DNA of 64,000 nucleotides, taken from assembly GCF_043290135.1 (NCBI RefSeq), contig NC_134707.1, positions 76,402,987 to 76,466,986 on the forward strand, in the 5' to 3' direction. This stretch comes from Rhipicephalus microplus. Its lineage: Eukaryota; Arthropoda; Arachnida; Ixodida; Ixodidae. The notes beneath the pieces are model-generated. The model ran no database searches and was not told where the DNA came from. It worked only from the letters and a program-made list of their open reading frames with translations. The translations under genes were made by a program, and so were the position numbers. Of this stretch, positions 21,047 through 33,046 are shown one piece after another; the first letter of the stretch is position 1, and every line of letters starts with the position of its first letter.

Positions 21047-21363
21047 CGCTAAGGCAGAGGTCTGCCGCCAGGGGGCCGAGCCACTTGGACGCCTCTCGAA
21101 TAGGCTCTGCCAGATTTTCATTTTTGCGGCTGAATAAGGACAACCACGGGATTCAAGACCATCACAGTTGTCGCCAGACGATCACCCGATTCGTCCGCCG
21201 CCAGGATATACCAGGTGGGCCTACTTTTTTGAGCCGTGACACTTCTTTCAAGTTCCCACAACGGCTTCGACCTAGCTACGCCATCGCAGTGCCAGCGCAG
21301 TTCCATCGACGCGCTGGCAGCTAGGCGACAAGCGAGGCCCCCGGCTTGTTTGAAGCCTGCGAA

Positions 21364-23216
21364 ATGGATGTTGTGGAAATTGAGGGGGAGGCTTTGTCTC
21401 CCGAAGAGTACAACGACACTCAAGAATGGGTTGTGGCCCATGAACGACACAAGAAGGCAAAAGACAAGACGAACGCGATACCAGCCACGAACGTGGGAGG
21501 TGCGTCCAAGGAGGTGTCTCGAAGACTGAAAGATTCGTTGCATCGCTAACCAGTGCCAAAAGAACCGCAACTACCAGAAGACAATTAAAAGGTAGTAATA
21601 CGGCCAGAAGGTGGTCTGGACTTGACGCGATAGAGTCTAGCGCTCATAAGAAACGGTGTTCTACGAGCGGCAACAGTACAGCCTGACGTTGCTGGGAAAG
21701 ATACTCTCAGAATCAGCATGTGACAAAATACCATGATCATCTGCACACCTAGTCTGGCCAATGTGAAGAAATACAGCAACATCAAGGACATTAGGATCCA
21801 TGACAAGAGCTATGCTACAGCCGCCCGTATAACAGCACCAGAAGACAAATCCAAAGGGGTTATCCACGATACCGACGTATGATAATCAAGAAGACATAGC
21901 AAAAAGCTTAGTCCCTCAGAGGAACCCGACGATTCTACATGCACGACGTATAGGACTTACAGACTTAGTGGTCATTGTTTTCGAAGGCCTTTTTGTGCCC
22001 TATTTCGTATACTACCGTGGTGCCGAATATAAGTGCTTCCTATACAAGCAGCAATATGAAACATGCACTACTTGTGGACAAATTGGACATCGGGCGGATG
22101 GCTGCCCACAGCCTGACAGCAAGAAATGTCTCGGTTGTGGGGCGCTTAGTCCAACTGAAAACCACCAGTGCGACCCCATGTGTAGCCTTTGCGGGAAAGG
22201 TCATCTTACAGGGGACAAAAAAAGCAAAGAACGGTTTAGGACCCCGTACCTTTTGAAGAAAAGATGGTGGGAAAAGGAACAACGACAAGGTGATGAACAA
22301 AAAGAAATGAAGAATTTGTCGAACACTAGGGCAACAGAGGCCTGGAGAGAAGAGTACACACCAGAAAATGCAACGGAGGAGAATGGCAATCGTGCCACCC
22401 AGGACACAGGAGGACGACGCAGAGATCGTTCCAGCTCCTTCCCGTGACTCGCCGGAGGAGAAATAGAAGTGACTCAACACGAACCCAGATCAATGTCTAC
22501 TCGTCAACACAGATCCAGGTCACGGGCCAAATCCAAGACAAGGGCAACGACATCACTTCAAGGACAGTCCCACGAGAGTCCTGACGGCGGTCGGGGCAGT
22601 CGACAAACGGTGAGCTGGGTGGGCAAGGTATCACGGGAGTCTCTCCGGTCTGAGAGTTTGCCTGAAGTGCGGCAGAAGGATCCACCCTAGGTGAAGAGCT
22701 AGACCATATTAAGAAAATGCTAGAGCGATTCACCCGTGGGAACGCGAAACAGAGGGATGCAATAAAAAAAAACTAAAGGAAGAGAACGATAAACTCAGGC
22801 AAAGTCAGCTGCGCGAGTCAACCAGCTCCACAGCATCGTGTAGTCAAATTTTAACTCCTGCGCCTGCACAGAAGTCAGGAGTGCACGCAGCGAAACGAAG
22901 AGCAGAGGAAATATCTCCTGTAGAAAATGAAGACCTCTCAAAACCCCTGAAAAAGAAAGTCGAGAATATGCTCGGAGAACTTACTAAGGTAATGCAACAA
23001 CAATTCGCAGGATTGCAGTTGCAGCTCGTAGAAATAAAACAAAGAATAGATAGCATAGAAAATCCACTAACGCTGGTGGAGAACACGCAAACAGATTTGA
23101 GGTCTATAGGAGCAGGCCCAGTTAAAACTACTAATAAACCCTACAACCGGCTGACTACGACCGAAGTAACCAAAATTGCAGAGGAAGGGACCGTTCCTAG
23201 ACATGGGACGACGTAA
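21364..23216 (+). pseudogene. LINE ORF1 (nucleic-acid-binding protein)
   Basis: The frame opens with the ATG at 21364 (MDVVEIEGEALSPEEYNDTQ) and stops at 21547. After shifts, the Cys-rich region at 21968-22447 has a CCHC knuckle (CTTCGQIGHRADGC) and a second Cys/His cluster (CLGCGALSPTENHQC). A third knuckle lacks its last Cys (CSLCGKGHLTGDKKSK). A charged helical tail (22881-23216, KVENMLGELTKVMQQQFAGL) ends the ORF and overlaps the ORF2 start. Such proteins coat element RNA. It carries multiple stops. Confidence 0.8.
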
Positions 23217-24690
23217 TCAGTATGAACTTCAGCAGTGGAACTGTCGTGGGTATCGCCGGAAACGGGGTAACTTACAACAGTTCCTCAACGAAAAGGGGGT
23301 GCCTGACGTCATCGCCTTAAAGGAAACTGGAGGAATGGCTAAATTGTCGAATTACAAATCTTATGGTACCCCTGATGAAAAAACGTTCGTAACAACCCTC
23401 GTGCGAAGAAATATCGCAGCGATAGAACATGATACGGAAATCTGCGATGTCGATCATGTTCTTGTTGAGTTAGTTCCATCGCAGAAGAGTCGTGACAGTG
23501 TATTCATAATAAATGTCTATAGCAGCCCTAGACGAAAAACCAAATTTAGGTCACCTTTTACAAAAACGATCAGCATTACTAAAACCCAAGCACTGGTTTT
23601 AGTAGGAGATTTCAACGCGTTGCATGTGGCATGGGGTTATGACAAAAAAAACATCAAAAGTAGAAATGTCTGGATCGACGCCCAACAGGAGGGCCTAACG
23701 TTATTAACCGACCCCCTGTTCCCAACTAGGATTGGAAACAGCGTATCCAAAGACACGTCTCCTAACCTCACGTTTACTAAAGATATCATCGAACCTTATT
23801 GGCTTAACACACAAGAAAATATGGGCAGTGAACACTATATAATTGAGACCACGTTTCAAGCAGGCCCACGTAAAAGAGGAGGCAAAGAATTAAAGATTGT
23901 TGAACGGGATAGTTTTAGAAACATCACAGAGAAGAAAGCCTGTGATGTCATCGAAGACTTATCTGAATGGCTAGGGAACCTTAAGCAAAATATTCAAATG
24001 GCAACTAAGACCATACCAAAAACGGAAGGTCTAGAAAGCACAGACAGTAAGCTCCTAAATATGTGGGAGACAAAAAAGAGCCTAGGAAAGCGGTGGAAAA
24101 CGCAAAAACACAACAAACGTTTAACAAAAAGGATAGCCACCCTCAGTGAAGATATTGAGAAGTAAGCGGAGCAACTATTCAAACAATGGGAGGAAAAATG
24201 TGATGCGATGGAAAAACAAATAAGTTTCTCCAAAACACGAAACCTGGTGAGATGTCTGATAGACTTAGAACCGAGCAAGACAGCACAACAAGAAAACTTT
24301 ATTAGACTTGTACATAAATACAAAGGTACGCAGGAAGAACTGATTGAAGAAATCAGACAGAGATACATTTGGGCTACAACCAAAGAGCAATTAAGCTCGT
24401 ACAGAGGTAAAGAAAATGATTCTTTAGACCGACCTATATTAGAGGCCAAGGTACGGTCGGAACTAATGAAACTGAGCACAACATCCACCCCGGGCCCCGA
24501 TGGGATCACGAATAAAACGCTCAGGAATTTAGACGACAAATCTATCACAGTCCTCACCGAATATATGAACAAGTGTTGGGAAAAAGGTAAAATACCCAAG
24601 CAATGGAAAACAGCAACAATCATAATAATTCCCAAGCCAGGCACGAAATTAGATCTTGATAACCTTAGGCCCATTTCCCTGACATCTGCA
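23203..24690 (+). pseudogene. LINE ORF2: endonuclease and start of RT
   Basis: The APE-type endonuclease follows the ATG at 23203: LQQWNCRG, VIALKETGG (the catalytic Glu kept), VLVGDFNALHVAWGY and GSEHYIIETTF, in which the usual Asp of SDH is Glu. A stop at 24163 precedes the RT N-terminus (24208-24693) with GPDGITNKTLRNLDDKS and DLDNLRPISLTSA. Target-site nicking by this domain explains the duplications flanking the element. Confidence 0.85.
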
Positions 24691-24704
24691 TAGGAGAGTT
24701 ATTA

Positions 24705-26750
24705 GTGCATGTCATCCTCACTCGCCTGTCAAATTATATGAAAGACAATGAGCTCTTTCCCCATACGATGATAGGCTTCAGTGCAAAACTGTCTACACAG
24801 GACATTATGCTTAGGATTAAGCATCAAATAATTGATTCGGGTCTGAATACACACGACACAAAGGTCATAGTTGGCCTAAATCTTAAAAGGGCATTCGATA
24901 ATACATCACATAAAGCTTTACTTGCCAATCTTTGAGCGTTAGGGGTAGGAAAAAGAGTATACGATTATGTACAAGACTTTTTAACTGACCGGACTGCGAA
25001 ATTAATACTAGACGAAGCAGAATCCCAAGAGTTTCATCTGAGCAGAAGAGGTACACCGCAAGGCTCAGTCATATCCCCTTTTTTTTCAACGTGGCCATGA
25101 TAGGTCTCCCTACCACACTGAAGGAAATTCCAAGACTACACCATAGCCTCTATGCAGATGACATTACCTTATGGGTAGCAGAGGGTAGTGACGGATACAT
25201 AGAGGAAGCTTTACAAACCACTGCGAATATTGTAGAAGAATATGCCACCCATACAGGATTACAATGTTCACCGCAAAAATCAGAACTTATTTTCTATAAC
25301 CGGACATGTAGGGGTCGAAAAAGTATCCAGGAAAAACCTAACATTAAAGTCTTTGTTGGAGATACGCAAATACCTACAATCGAAAGCATAAGAATTCGGG
25401 GACTCTTTATCATCTCGAACGGGCATAACGGAGAGGCGATTAGATTACTTGAAACCTGTGCGCAGCAAATTATGCGTCTACTTAAATGAATTGCAAACCG
25501 GCACTATGGTATGAAGGAAAATAGATAAGACTGGTACAGGCTTTTGTCATCAGTCGTATTGTATATGTGATTCCGTACCTCAGACTGCAAGTGGCCGAGA
25601 GAGAAAGGATTGACAGAATCATTAGACGAGTTTTCAAACAGTCGATCAGACTTCCAATAACTACCCCTAATGAGAAATCACTTCAATTAGGGCTTCACAA
25701 CACATCAGAAGAGCTTACACATGCTCAAAGAATCGCTCAATATGAAAAGCTAACGTAGAGTAAAACAGGCACAGCCATACTAAAGGAACTGGGTATAAAC
25801 TACGCAAATCAATTTGGCGCCAAAAAGGATATCCCGTATGAGATCAGGAAATGTTTAGTAATCTTATCGTTTTCAAAAACCATGCACCCCGACCGACCAT
25901 CACAAGGCAAGGAGAGCTGAAAGAGCGAAAAATATACATAACGTAAAAGATTTCCCGGAAACAACATACGTAGACGCGGCCAAATACAAAGGAAATAACA
26001 ACATGACTATAGCAGTAGTGGACTACAAAGGAAATCATAAGGTCAGCGGCTCGGTGAGAACGAGCTTTGCAGATGAGGCGGAGGAAGCAGCTATTGCAAT
26101 GGCCATAGCATACACCTCGACTTCACTAATTGTTAGCTACTCGCAGACGGCTGTGAGAAACTCTGAAACGAGGGCGAATATCCCAAATACCTTTAAGAAT
26201 ATTAGCTGGATGCAAAGACCAACGAACAATAGATATAGTCTGGGCACCCACTCACTCCTCCTTATCCGGCAATGAGGCTGCACACCAGACAGCTCGAGGA
26301 CTTACAGACCGAGTCTATGAATTGCCCTGCTCGAGCGGGGAGGAAGATGAGAGATTTGAGCGGATGACCACTTAAAGAGATATTACACAGTATTACAGGC
26401 TAAGCAGGAAATTTTATCCTCCCGCACACTCGTCGTTGAACAAAGGACATGTGGTGGCGTGGCGCCTACTCCAGACACATATCTTTCCTAGTTCGGTAAC
26501 AATGCACCGCTGCTCGCCGGAACTTCATTTGGGCAAGTGTAAATTTTGCCACAACAGGGTGGACTTGAGCCACATTTTATGGGCATGCCCGCAGGCCCCC
26601 ATGAGAGACGAATTTCCAGACGGTAATGGATGGGATACGGCGCTCCTCAGCTCTGACTCTCAATTACAAGGCGGCCTAATACGGCAGGTCGAAGACACCG
26701 CCAGGGCCCATGGGATCATAGCCGTCGTCTAGGTTCGGTCCTCCCTTCTC
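24705..26750 (+). pseudogene. LINE ORF2: RT core, RNase H and C-terminal CCHC
   Basis: RT motif A reads VGLNLKRAFDN, so the catalytic Asp (normally GLDLKKAFDN-like) is Asn. RRGTPQGSVISP and the intact YADDITLW follow (to 25489). RNase H remains at about 25960-26280 (YVDAAKY, ADEAEEAAIAMAIAY, VWAPTHSS in a shifted frame). The C-terminal finger CKFCHNRVDLSHILWAC is at about 26535-26590. Stops at 24933, 25487, 25756 and elsewhere break the frame. Confidence 0.85.
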
Positions 26751-26825
26751 CTCTCGCACCTGAGATGGGGAGGAGGATCTGTCTGCTAATTAAATAAAGT
26801 TTGTTCATCATCATCATGCACTAAG

Positions 26826-28415
26826 ACAATCAAGAGCGTCCTCTATCCGTTGCCGGGGATGCAAGTTTTTTTTTATAACTTTGTTAGGATTTCCGTAGTT
26901 TGAACAGAAGCGCTAGCTGTTATCCTTCTTCCTGACGAGCCTAACGGGCGAAGCCCAAGAAATTAAAGAAGGTTCAATGATGTCTCGGGCAAGCATCTTG
27001 TCGACTTCTTGCTGGATCTCGTGTCACTCGGTGGAGAAAACCCGATAGTGTCGCCGGTGCACTGTATTTGCATCGCCGGTGTTGATCCGATGCTTTGCGA
27101 CGGTCGTTTGACCTAGGGGTCAGTCATGGAGATCAAAGACGGCTTATACAACGCAAGAAGGCCACGAAGCGCAGATTCATTCTCGGCCGAAAGATCAGAG
27201 GCAATCATTTTAGTAATGCAGTCTAGTGTACTGCCCGACTGAATGCTGGCAGATGACGGTGTATCCTCTGTTAAAGCGGAGATGCGGTAGTCGCCAGCCG
27301 GGGCAAGGGTTGCAAGGGACATCCCTCATGGCAGCACTTCAGAGCGAAGGCCAAAGTTCAGAATAGGGAGACATACCACGTTGTCCTTCATTGTGATGAT
27401 GGTGTGGGGAATGCAACATTGCGCCAACACAGGACGATATTATTAGGTGACATGACATGATCACCGTCAGCCACAGGTGGATCAGAAGAGACATCGATAT
27501 ACGTCACATCTCGACAAGATAGGCAAACCAATTCGGTGGAGCATAGCTTTGGCGGAGCAGGATCAGGAAGGTCAAGGGCGTGTGGTAGGACGAGCTTAAC
27601 ACCAGCAGAACAGTAAATTAGGGCGGAATGCTCCTACAGAAAATTGAATCCCAAAATAATGTCATATGGGCAGTGGGTCCGTACGTGAAACAGAACAGTA
27701 CTAGGACGTCCAGCAACAGTGACGTGGGCGACACACATCCCAGTAACCGTTGGTGTTGCACCATCAGCTACTCGGACTACAGTGATCAGAGCAGAAGTGA
27801 GCACTTTCTTGAGTCGAGCACAAAGGCTAGAGCTCATGACTGGCGTGTGAGCGCCGGTGTCAATGAGTGCTGCTACAGAAGTACTGTCATCAATTACTTT
27901 AATCAAAATGTTGTGTCCTGGCATTGTGTGTAGATAAATTTCGGGTTGGGTCGTCAAAGCAGGCTCACCTCCAAGAGCTGCGCCTATTCATTTTCCGAGG
28001 ACTGGCGGTAGGAGGGTGAGGAAGAGGGATGTCGGTTAGTTGAGCAGGACATGTGTCCAGACGGCGACGGGGAGTAGTTTAGTTGAGCAATCCTGGATGG
28101 CGAAGCATTGTCTTGTTCCACGTGGATCGGTATCTGAGAACCAGGGGATGGGCGTCGGGTGTTTGCATAATGCGACCATGGCTGCCAATTCCAGGAAGTG
28201 TGGCAATGACGTGAATTATGGCCGACTCGTTCACAGTTGAAGCAAAGCGGCCTGCCATCAGAAGTTTGCCATTCTGCCGAGTCCCGGTAACGTGGGCGGT
28301 TGTTCGCACCGCGGGACATATTAGATGTAGTGGGCAGTCGGTAGTTAGGTCGGTCAACGGAGCATAGCGTCTGAAGTCCGGCGTTGGCCAGTTCCTGGCG
28401 CACAATACTCTTCAT
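26826..28415 (-). pseudogene. gypsy3 N-terminal RT, protease and zinc knuckle
   Basis: Right of the LINE, the fragmentary RT N-terminus is followed by the protease at 27634-27957 ([13 protein letters not shown] with an intact DTG, then YDIILGFNFL). The Gag C-terminus at 27984-28415 has the CCHC CFNCERVGHNSRHC and a Ser/Pro/Arg tail. The gag stop context reads GGAAAATGAATAG, close to the GGAAAACTAG seen in the other copies. Confidence 0.82.
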
Positions 28416-29480
28416 CTAAGAAATCGTGGCGCGAGTGCTGTCGAGGGCCTGAACATGGTCAGACAGTGAAGATGCTGCCTCGATTTCGTGGCCCACGATG
28501 CACACGATATTGTCGGAAGCAGCAGTTGCTGGTGGCAAACAAGCGCCTTCGCAGGTAGATGTTGCAGCCGTGTTGGCAAGACGCGAAAAGTAGGGAGTGA
28601 TACGATCTTTCGCTTCTTCGAAGCACTGGCATTCATTAATAACGTCGGCCATGGTAGACGAGTTTCGATACACGAGGAGAGTGAAGGCGTCATCGGCAAT
28701 TCCTTTGAGGGATTGCGCGATCTTTTCAGATTCCGGCATGTTGTCATCAACCTTCAGGCAGAGGGCTAGCAAATGTTGTACGTATGTAACGTACGACTTA
28801 GTGTAGGACTAGAGTCAGCACGCTAGTTATTTCTGCGCATTACGACGACGCCCAATGGGCTTGCCAAAGAGATCGATGAGTTTCTGTTTACAGATGCCCC
28901 AACTTGTTATCTCTTTCTCGTGGTTGGAAAATCAAATTTTAGTGGTGTCATAAAGGTAGAAATAACATTGGCCAATAAGCATCGGATCCCAGTTGAACAG
29001 AGCGCTCACGCGTTCATACAGCTGACGCCATTCCTCCACGCCAGTGCTGTCACTGCCCTAAAAGATGCCTCGATCATGCGGTTGGGTAAGGACACCCGCA
29101 GGTCACGGGTTCGAATACAGGCTGCAGCGGCTGCATTTCCGATGTAGGCGGAAATGTTGTAGGCCTGTGTGCTCAGATTTGGGTGCACGTTAAAGAACCC
29201 GAGGTGGTCAAAATTTCGGGAGCTCTCCACTATGGCGTCTCTCATAATCATATGGTGGATTAGGAACGTTAAAATTCACTTCAGCGGTTGGGTAAGGACG
29301 ACGGTGTGGTCAGTAGCGGCTAAATGCAGTGCTGTTGGTTGCTGCGTAGTTGGACGAAGCGCGGTTGGGGTAGTCTCCGAAGAATCATCGTTCTCGTCTT
29401 GATCAGGCATCGCGGATTCAGTCAAGGGACGTCCATTGCGGGGAATTGTCGTGGATGTTGACTGTGGGAACACTCGCACT
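28416..29480 (-). pseudogene. gypsy3 Gag capsid region (interrupted by a SINE)
   Basis: 28416-28772 encodes the C-terminal capsid part (LALCLKVDDNMPESEKIAQSL, VINECQCFEEAKDRI). Upstream, 28800-29045 continues the capsid in broken frames. A SINE at about 29060-29275 separates it from the N-terminal Ser/Thr-rich stretch (29276-29479). It is not translatable. Confidence 0.7.
29060..29275 (+). mobile_element. tRNA-derived SINE (tick Ruka-like)
   Basis: It has a tRNA-like head with a box-B sequence (GGGTTCGAATAC at about 29107). The body (GCTCAGATTTGGGTGCACG) and tail (GGCGTCTCTCATAATCATAT, GGAACGTTAAA) also occur at 60548-60705 and 19296-19334. From memory it resembles the Ruka SINE reported from ixodid ticks; the name needs a database match. 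A 16-bp repeat GCGGTTGGGTAAGGAC lies inside the head (29078) and again just after the tail (29284). Confidence 0.75.
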
Positions 29481-29491
29481 CTTCACCAGAA

Positions 29492-29630
29492 TGTTAGGGG
29501 GAGAAGGCATCTTAAAAACATATTTACATTAGATAAACAGGCAAGCATAAATAATGGAGCCCACTCTGCACGAGCTTGCACTAAACATCGTCCTCTTTCC
29601 TATTATGTTCACCTGGAGCGCCCCGTAGCA
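29492..29630 (-). repeat. gypsy3 5' LTR (139 bp)
   Basis: Starts TGTTAGGGGGAGAAGG and ends CGCCCCGTAGCA on the plus strand, so it has TG...CA ends. It is the same length as the gypsy2 LTRs but of different sequence. Confidence 0.78.
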
Positions 29631-31424
29631 ATATATTGTCAATGTCTGTTATCGCAGCTAATCGGTATATGTTGACTGACGTTGGTGTGTAAAAGACACG
29701 CACGATGGTCTTGTGTGGCACGGTCCCCCTAGCGAGACAGTGGATTTTAGAGAACAATGACGAAGAATGCGTTTTCCAGTCCAGCTTTCCTTGAAAGCAT
29801 TCCTTATCTATCGCAAGTTGTTCTTACATTTTTTTCTTGTTGCACCAAGACACCGGGGGAGGTGTGGGACCGAAATCCTGTATCATGCTCCACACTCCCA
29901 GTAGCAGCCGTTCCGCTATCACTGATGCACTGATTGGAACTCCTGTGCATGTCTTCACAAGTCCGTTACCAAGCCACACACAGAGCTCACGCCATAGAAA
30001 GAGTCCTCTCCAAGACATCGCTTACCTATGACCAATGCCAGCCGACAACGGGTACTACGAGGCGCTGTTCTTCCCACTGGTTTTATCAAGGAACGTCCAA
30101 AGAGCTGTGGCACGTAACGGCATACCACCACTCGAGGTATGCGGGCGTGTGCCACGTGTGTCTGGAGAAAAGCGTTTGACGTCGCACGTGATGGCACCTT
30201 GACATTATCACAGCGAACGCTGCCATGAGATAAAAACTCGGGTGATGCCCGATGCCGTAGTTGTCTGCCGCGGCTGCCAGCGTTCATAACCACTATCACA
30301 GAAATTAGAAAAATACCTAGTATCTTGGCCATAATGGGGCTCTAACCCAGGTCCATTCGTGCCAGCCCAGTATTCTACCAGTGAGCCAAACCGGTGCTTG
30401 GGACTTGTCAAACTTGCCTTACACAGGCTTGATGTCAAGAAAGGAAACACGTTATTATGAGTAACAAAGCGGTTCAGAACACCGAAAGAACTACCAGGCG
30501 TCACACAGTTTTTCATGGCGTATCTTACTCTCCACTGTTAGAACTGGTCAAAACTACGCAATGATATTATTATCCTGATCTCTTGTTTCATCTACCTTGC
30601 CTTGCGTGCTAACCTTTTCCTCAGCACCGTACGATGTAGTGCGTGTAATGCACGTGTGATCGTCGCTAGTCATTTATGCATCCGTTTCTTAGGCGAAAGA
30701 AGAAAGAACTGCTCCTGGTAAGCAAACTCTAAGTCTAATTAAAATATATTGCGCATGGTGCCATTACGTATTACGTATTATTGTATTTCTGTACAGTGAG
30801 TTTGGAATTTCTCAATGAATGAATCAAACAGCTGACCAACTACTGAGACACTCACTGAGCCTGTCTATGGTGGGCTTAGGTTCAGGCGATGCATGTAAGC
30901 TATCATATTCTGCTATTTAAATTTTACTAAAGCCTGATTTGAATGTTATCAATATTTTCCTAAAATACAACACTACTCATTATTTGCTGGAAACGGGCTA
31001 CTATCATAGCTGGAAATTGGCTTCTCTTAGTTAAAGTAATTGTTACTTCCTCCATCTTCTGAATTTTTTATATGCAGACTCATATCTCCTCCCAATGTTA
31101 CAACGCACTTTACGATAGGAGGTATGTGCGTATTGATTATTTCTTCACCAATAATATATTTGTATGCACTGTATTCCGTGAAAGTTATCACTAATTAAAA
31201 CTATGGCATATCTCCAGTTCTTTACCTCTCGTTGTACTTACTTAAATGATTGTGAATATGATTCATTGTTCCAGGCATAGTAGTGGCTTTTATTAATGCT
31301 GATCAAGCCAAAAGAGAAGCATGAATCACGCTGCTCTTGTTCTGTGTAGTTTATCTGGTATAACCATAAATGCCCACTTGTGTTGAACACCTGCGTATAA
31401 GTAAAAAATACCGCCAAAATTGCA
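29631..31424. other. Unrecognised interval with a tRNA-Gly-like module
   Basis: No coding signal is recognised. The block at 29830-30420 has the mixed composition of an old interspersed repeat and ends in the tRNA-like module listed at 30333-30402. The rest (30520-31420) is AT-rich with no structure I can support. Confidence 0.4.
30333..30402 (-). repeat. tRNA-Gly-like SINE head or tRNA pseudogene
   Basis: On the minus strand GGCTCACTGGTAGAATAC resembles the D-arm/A-box region of tRNA-Gly, and GGGTTAGAGCCC about 30 bases later resembles a T-arm/B-box (with TTAGAG for TTCGAN). The acceptor stem is not convincing. It is either a SINE head or a tRNA pseudogene. Confidence 0.5.
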
Positions 31425-31586
31425 CTCATCGGGGAATGTTTTACAGCGCGACAAGTTAGAACCGACGGAGAAAGGACACAGCGCTTAACTCTCGACTGAA
31501 ATTTATTTGAAAAAAGAAAGGACATATACTGCGCCCCTTCTCTGTCCGTTCTAACCTGTTGCGCCATAAAATATTCTACGATGAAC
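31425..31586. mobile_element. Inverted-repeat (foldback or MITE-like) element
   Basis: Two imperfect inverted arms of about 50 bp (31425-31474 and 31536-31586) surround about 60 bp of AT-rich sequence. The core of the arms is GCGCGACAAGTTAGAAC on the left and GTTCTAACCTGTTGCGCC on the right. No ORF is present. It could be a MITE or a fragment of a larger repeat; I see no clear target duplication. Confidence 0.6.
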
Positions 31587-31881
31587 ATCCGCCAACTTGC
31601 CCAACTCGCGATTCTGCTTCAGAAAATCACACTCACGACCAGGTAGCTTAGTTTCCCATCAACTATGCCAATATCGCATGACGAATAGCGTGGTATACTG
31701 AGCAGTCTTGGCCTGGCCTCACTAATCTATACGCCTGAAAATTGATTCTTGGGCATGGCAGCCTAGATTTGCTAAATCAAGTTGAAGTGCACGAAGGTAA
31801 TAGCAAAATTATCAAGCTACGCAATCTGCTTAGGCGAAGTGTCATAACTTCCTTGGATGACCTTCCATAAGCAATATATAT
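31587..31881. other. No recognisable feature
   Basis: AT-rich sequence between the inverted-repeat element and the start of gypsy4. Nothing coding is recognised. Confidence 0.4.
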
Positions 31882-33046
31882 TGTGAGCATTATTTATGAG
31901 TCCAATCTTTTCATCTGTACATACCCATCATCCCCTGTCTTGTTTAGGTTGTGGGACACATACTTGAAACTATAAAGAGGAGTCTTGAGGGTACTTGACG
32001 CCATCTTACAAGTGGTGGAGAGTGCTGCACGGTTTCTGCGTCCTTTCGCGATCTCAGATATCCACAGCCTCTTTTAGAACACATCCGTGGACCTCCATTC
32101 AGGCGGCCGCTTAAACAACCTGTGTTCGGTAATGTCACAAGCCGACCAGCCCAGCGCGCCAGGTTCGCCACCGCTTCCACCGCCTAGAAACCGTTCTCAC
32201 CTGGTCATCAGCCCTCAAAAGGATCCTCCGCTGGTCGTAGGGCTTCCTGATGAGGACGTGGAAGACTGGCTCGAGGAGTATGACCGCGTGAGTGCCATCA
32301 ACAGCTGGGATGAGCCTGTGAAACTCACCCAAGTTGCATTCTACTTGTGCGGCGTCGCAAAAACGTGGTACCACGCCAAAGATTTTCCGACATGGCCCGC
32401 CTTTACACGCCAGCTCCGCCAGATTTTCGCCAACCCGCCAGTGCGCTCGGATATTGTCAAGAGGTGGCTTGGTGCACGTGTTCTACACCCCGGCAAGTCT
32501 TACACTTCTTACATCGACGATGTTCTCGCCTTTTGCCGCCGCATCGACAACTATATGGCGGAAAACGACCGTGTGCGCGACCTGCTAAAAGGCATTGTGA
32601 CTGCTGATTTTAATGCGCTTGTGGTGCAGAACCCCCAAACCGTAGCCGATGTTATCGCTACCTGTCAGCGCCTTGAGGAGCTTCAGACCACTCGGGTGCA
32701 ACCTGATATGTCTGATCTGAGCTTAAGTCATGATACAACAGAGTTGCGTGCATTGAGCCGCTCTATCATCTGCGAGGAACTTTATGCACAAGCTTTGCCT
32801 CGCCACCTCGATATCCGAACGACGCCACCTGCTACTAATTTACGCGACGTCGTGAGGGAGGAACTGGCCTTGATCACTGGTACACCAGTTCTGAGTTCAC
32901 ATCCCGTGCCCATTCCAAGTTATGCTCACGTTGCTGCAACAACACAGGTGCCCCAGCAAAGCCTGGCCTTGATGACAGTCACACCTGTTCCGAGCTCATA
33001 TCCTGTGGCCAAGCCAACATATGCTCAGGTTGCTGCTAGGACACCT

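Larger units (their letters stand above)
21054..26818 (+). mobile_element. I-clade LINE, near full length, nested in gypsy3
   Basis: A 5.77-kb non-LTR retrotransposon on the plus strand with a 5' UTR (21054-21363), ORF1 with Cys knuckles, and ORF2 with endonuclease, RT and RNase H. The 3' end is AATAAAGTTTGTTCATCATCATCATG. It is flanked by near-identical 7-bp target duplications (CGCTAAG at 21047-21053, CACTAAG at 26819-26825). An RNase H after the RT is typical of the I group. Several stops and frameshifts and a mutated RT Asp make it inactive. Confidence 0.88.
18588..29630 (-). mobile_element. gypsy3: old Ty3/gypsy element split by a LINE and SINEs
   Basis: A minus-strand element bounded by LTRs at 18588-18731 and 29492-29630. 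Integrase, RNase H and part of RT lie left of the nested LINE (18997-21053). The rest of RT, protease and gag lie right of it (26826-29480). RT sequence resumes exactly where it was cut, at the [10 protein letters not shown] region. All frames carry several stops and shifts and the LTRs differ at many positions, so it is old and inactive. Confidence 0.9.
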
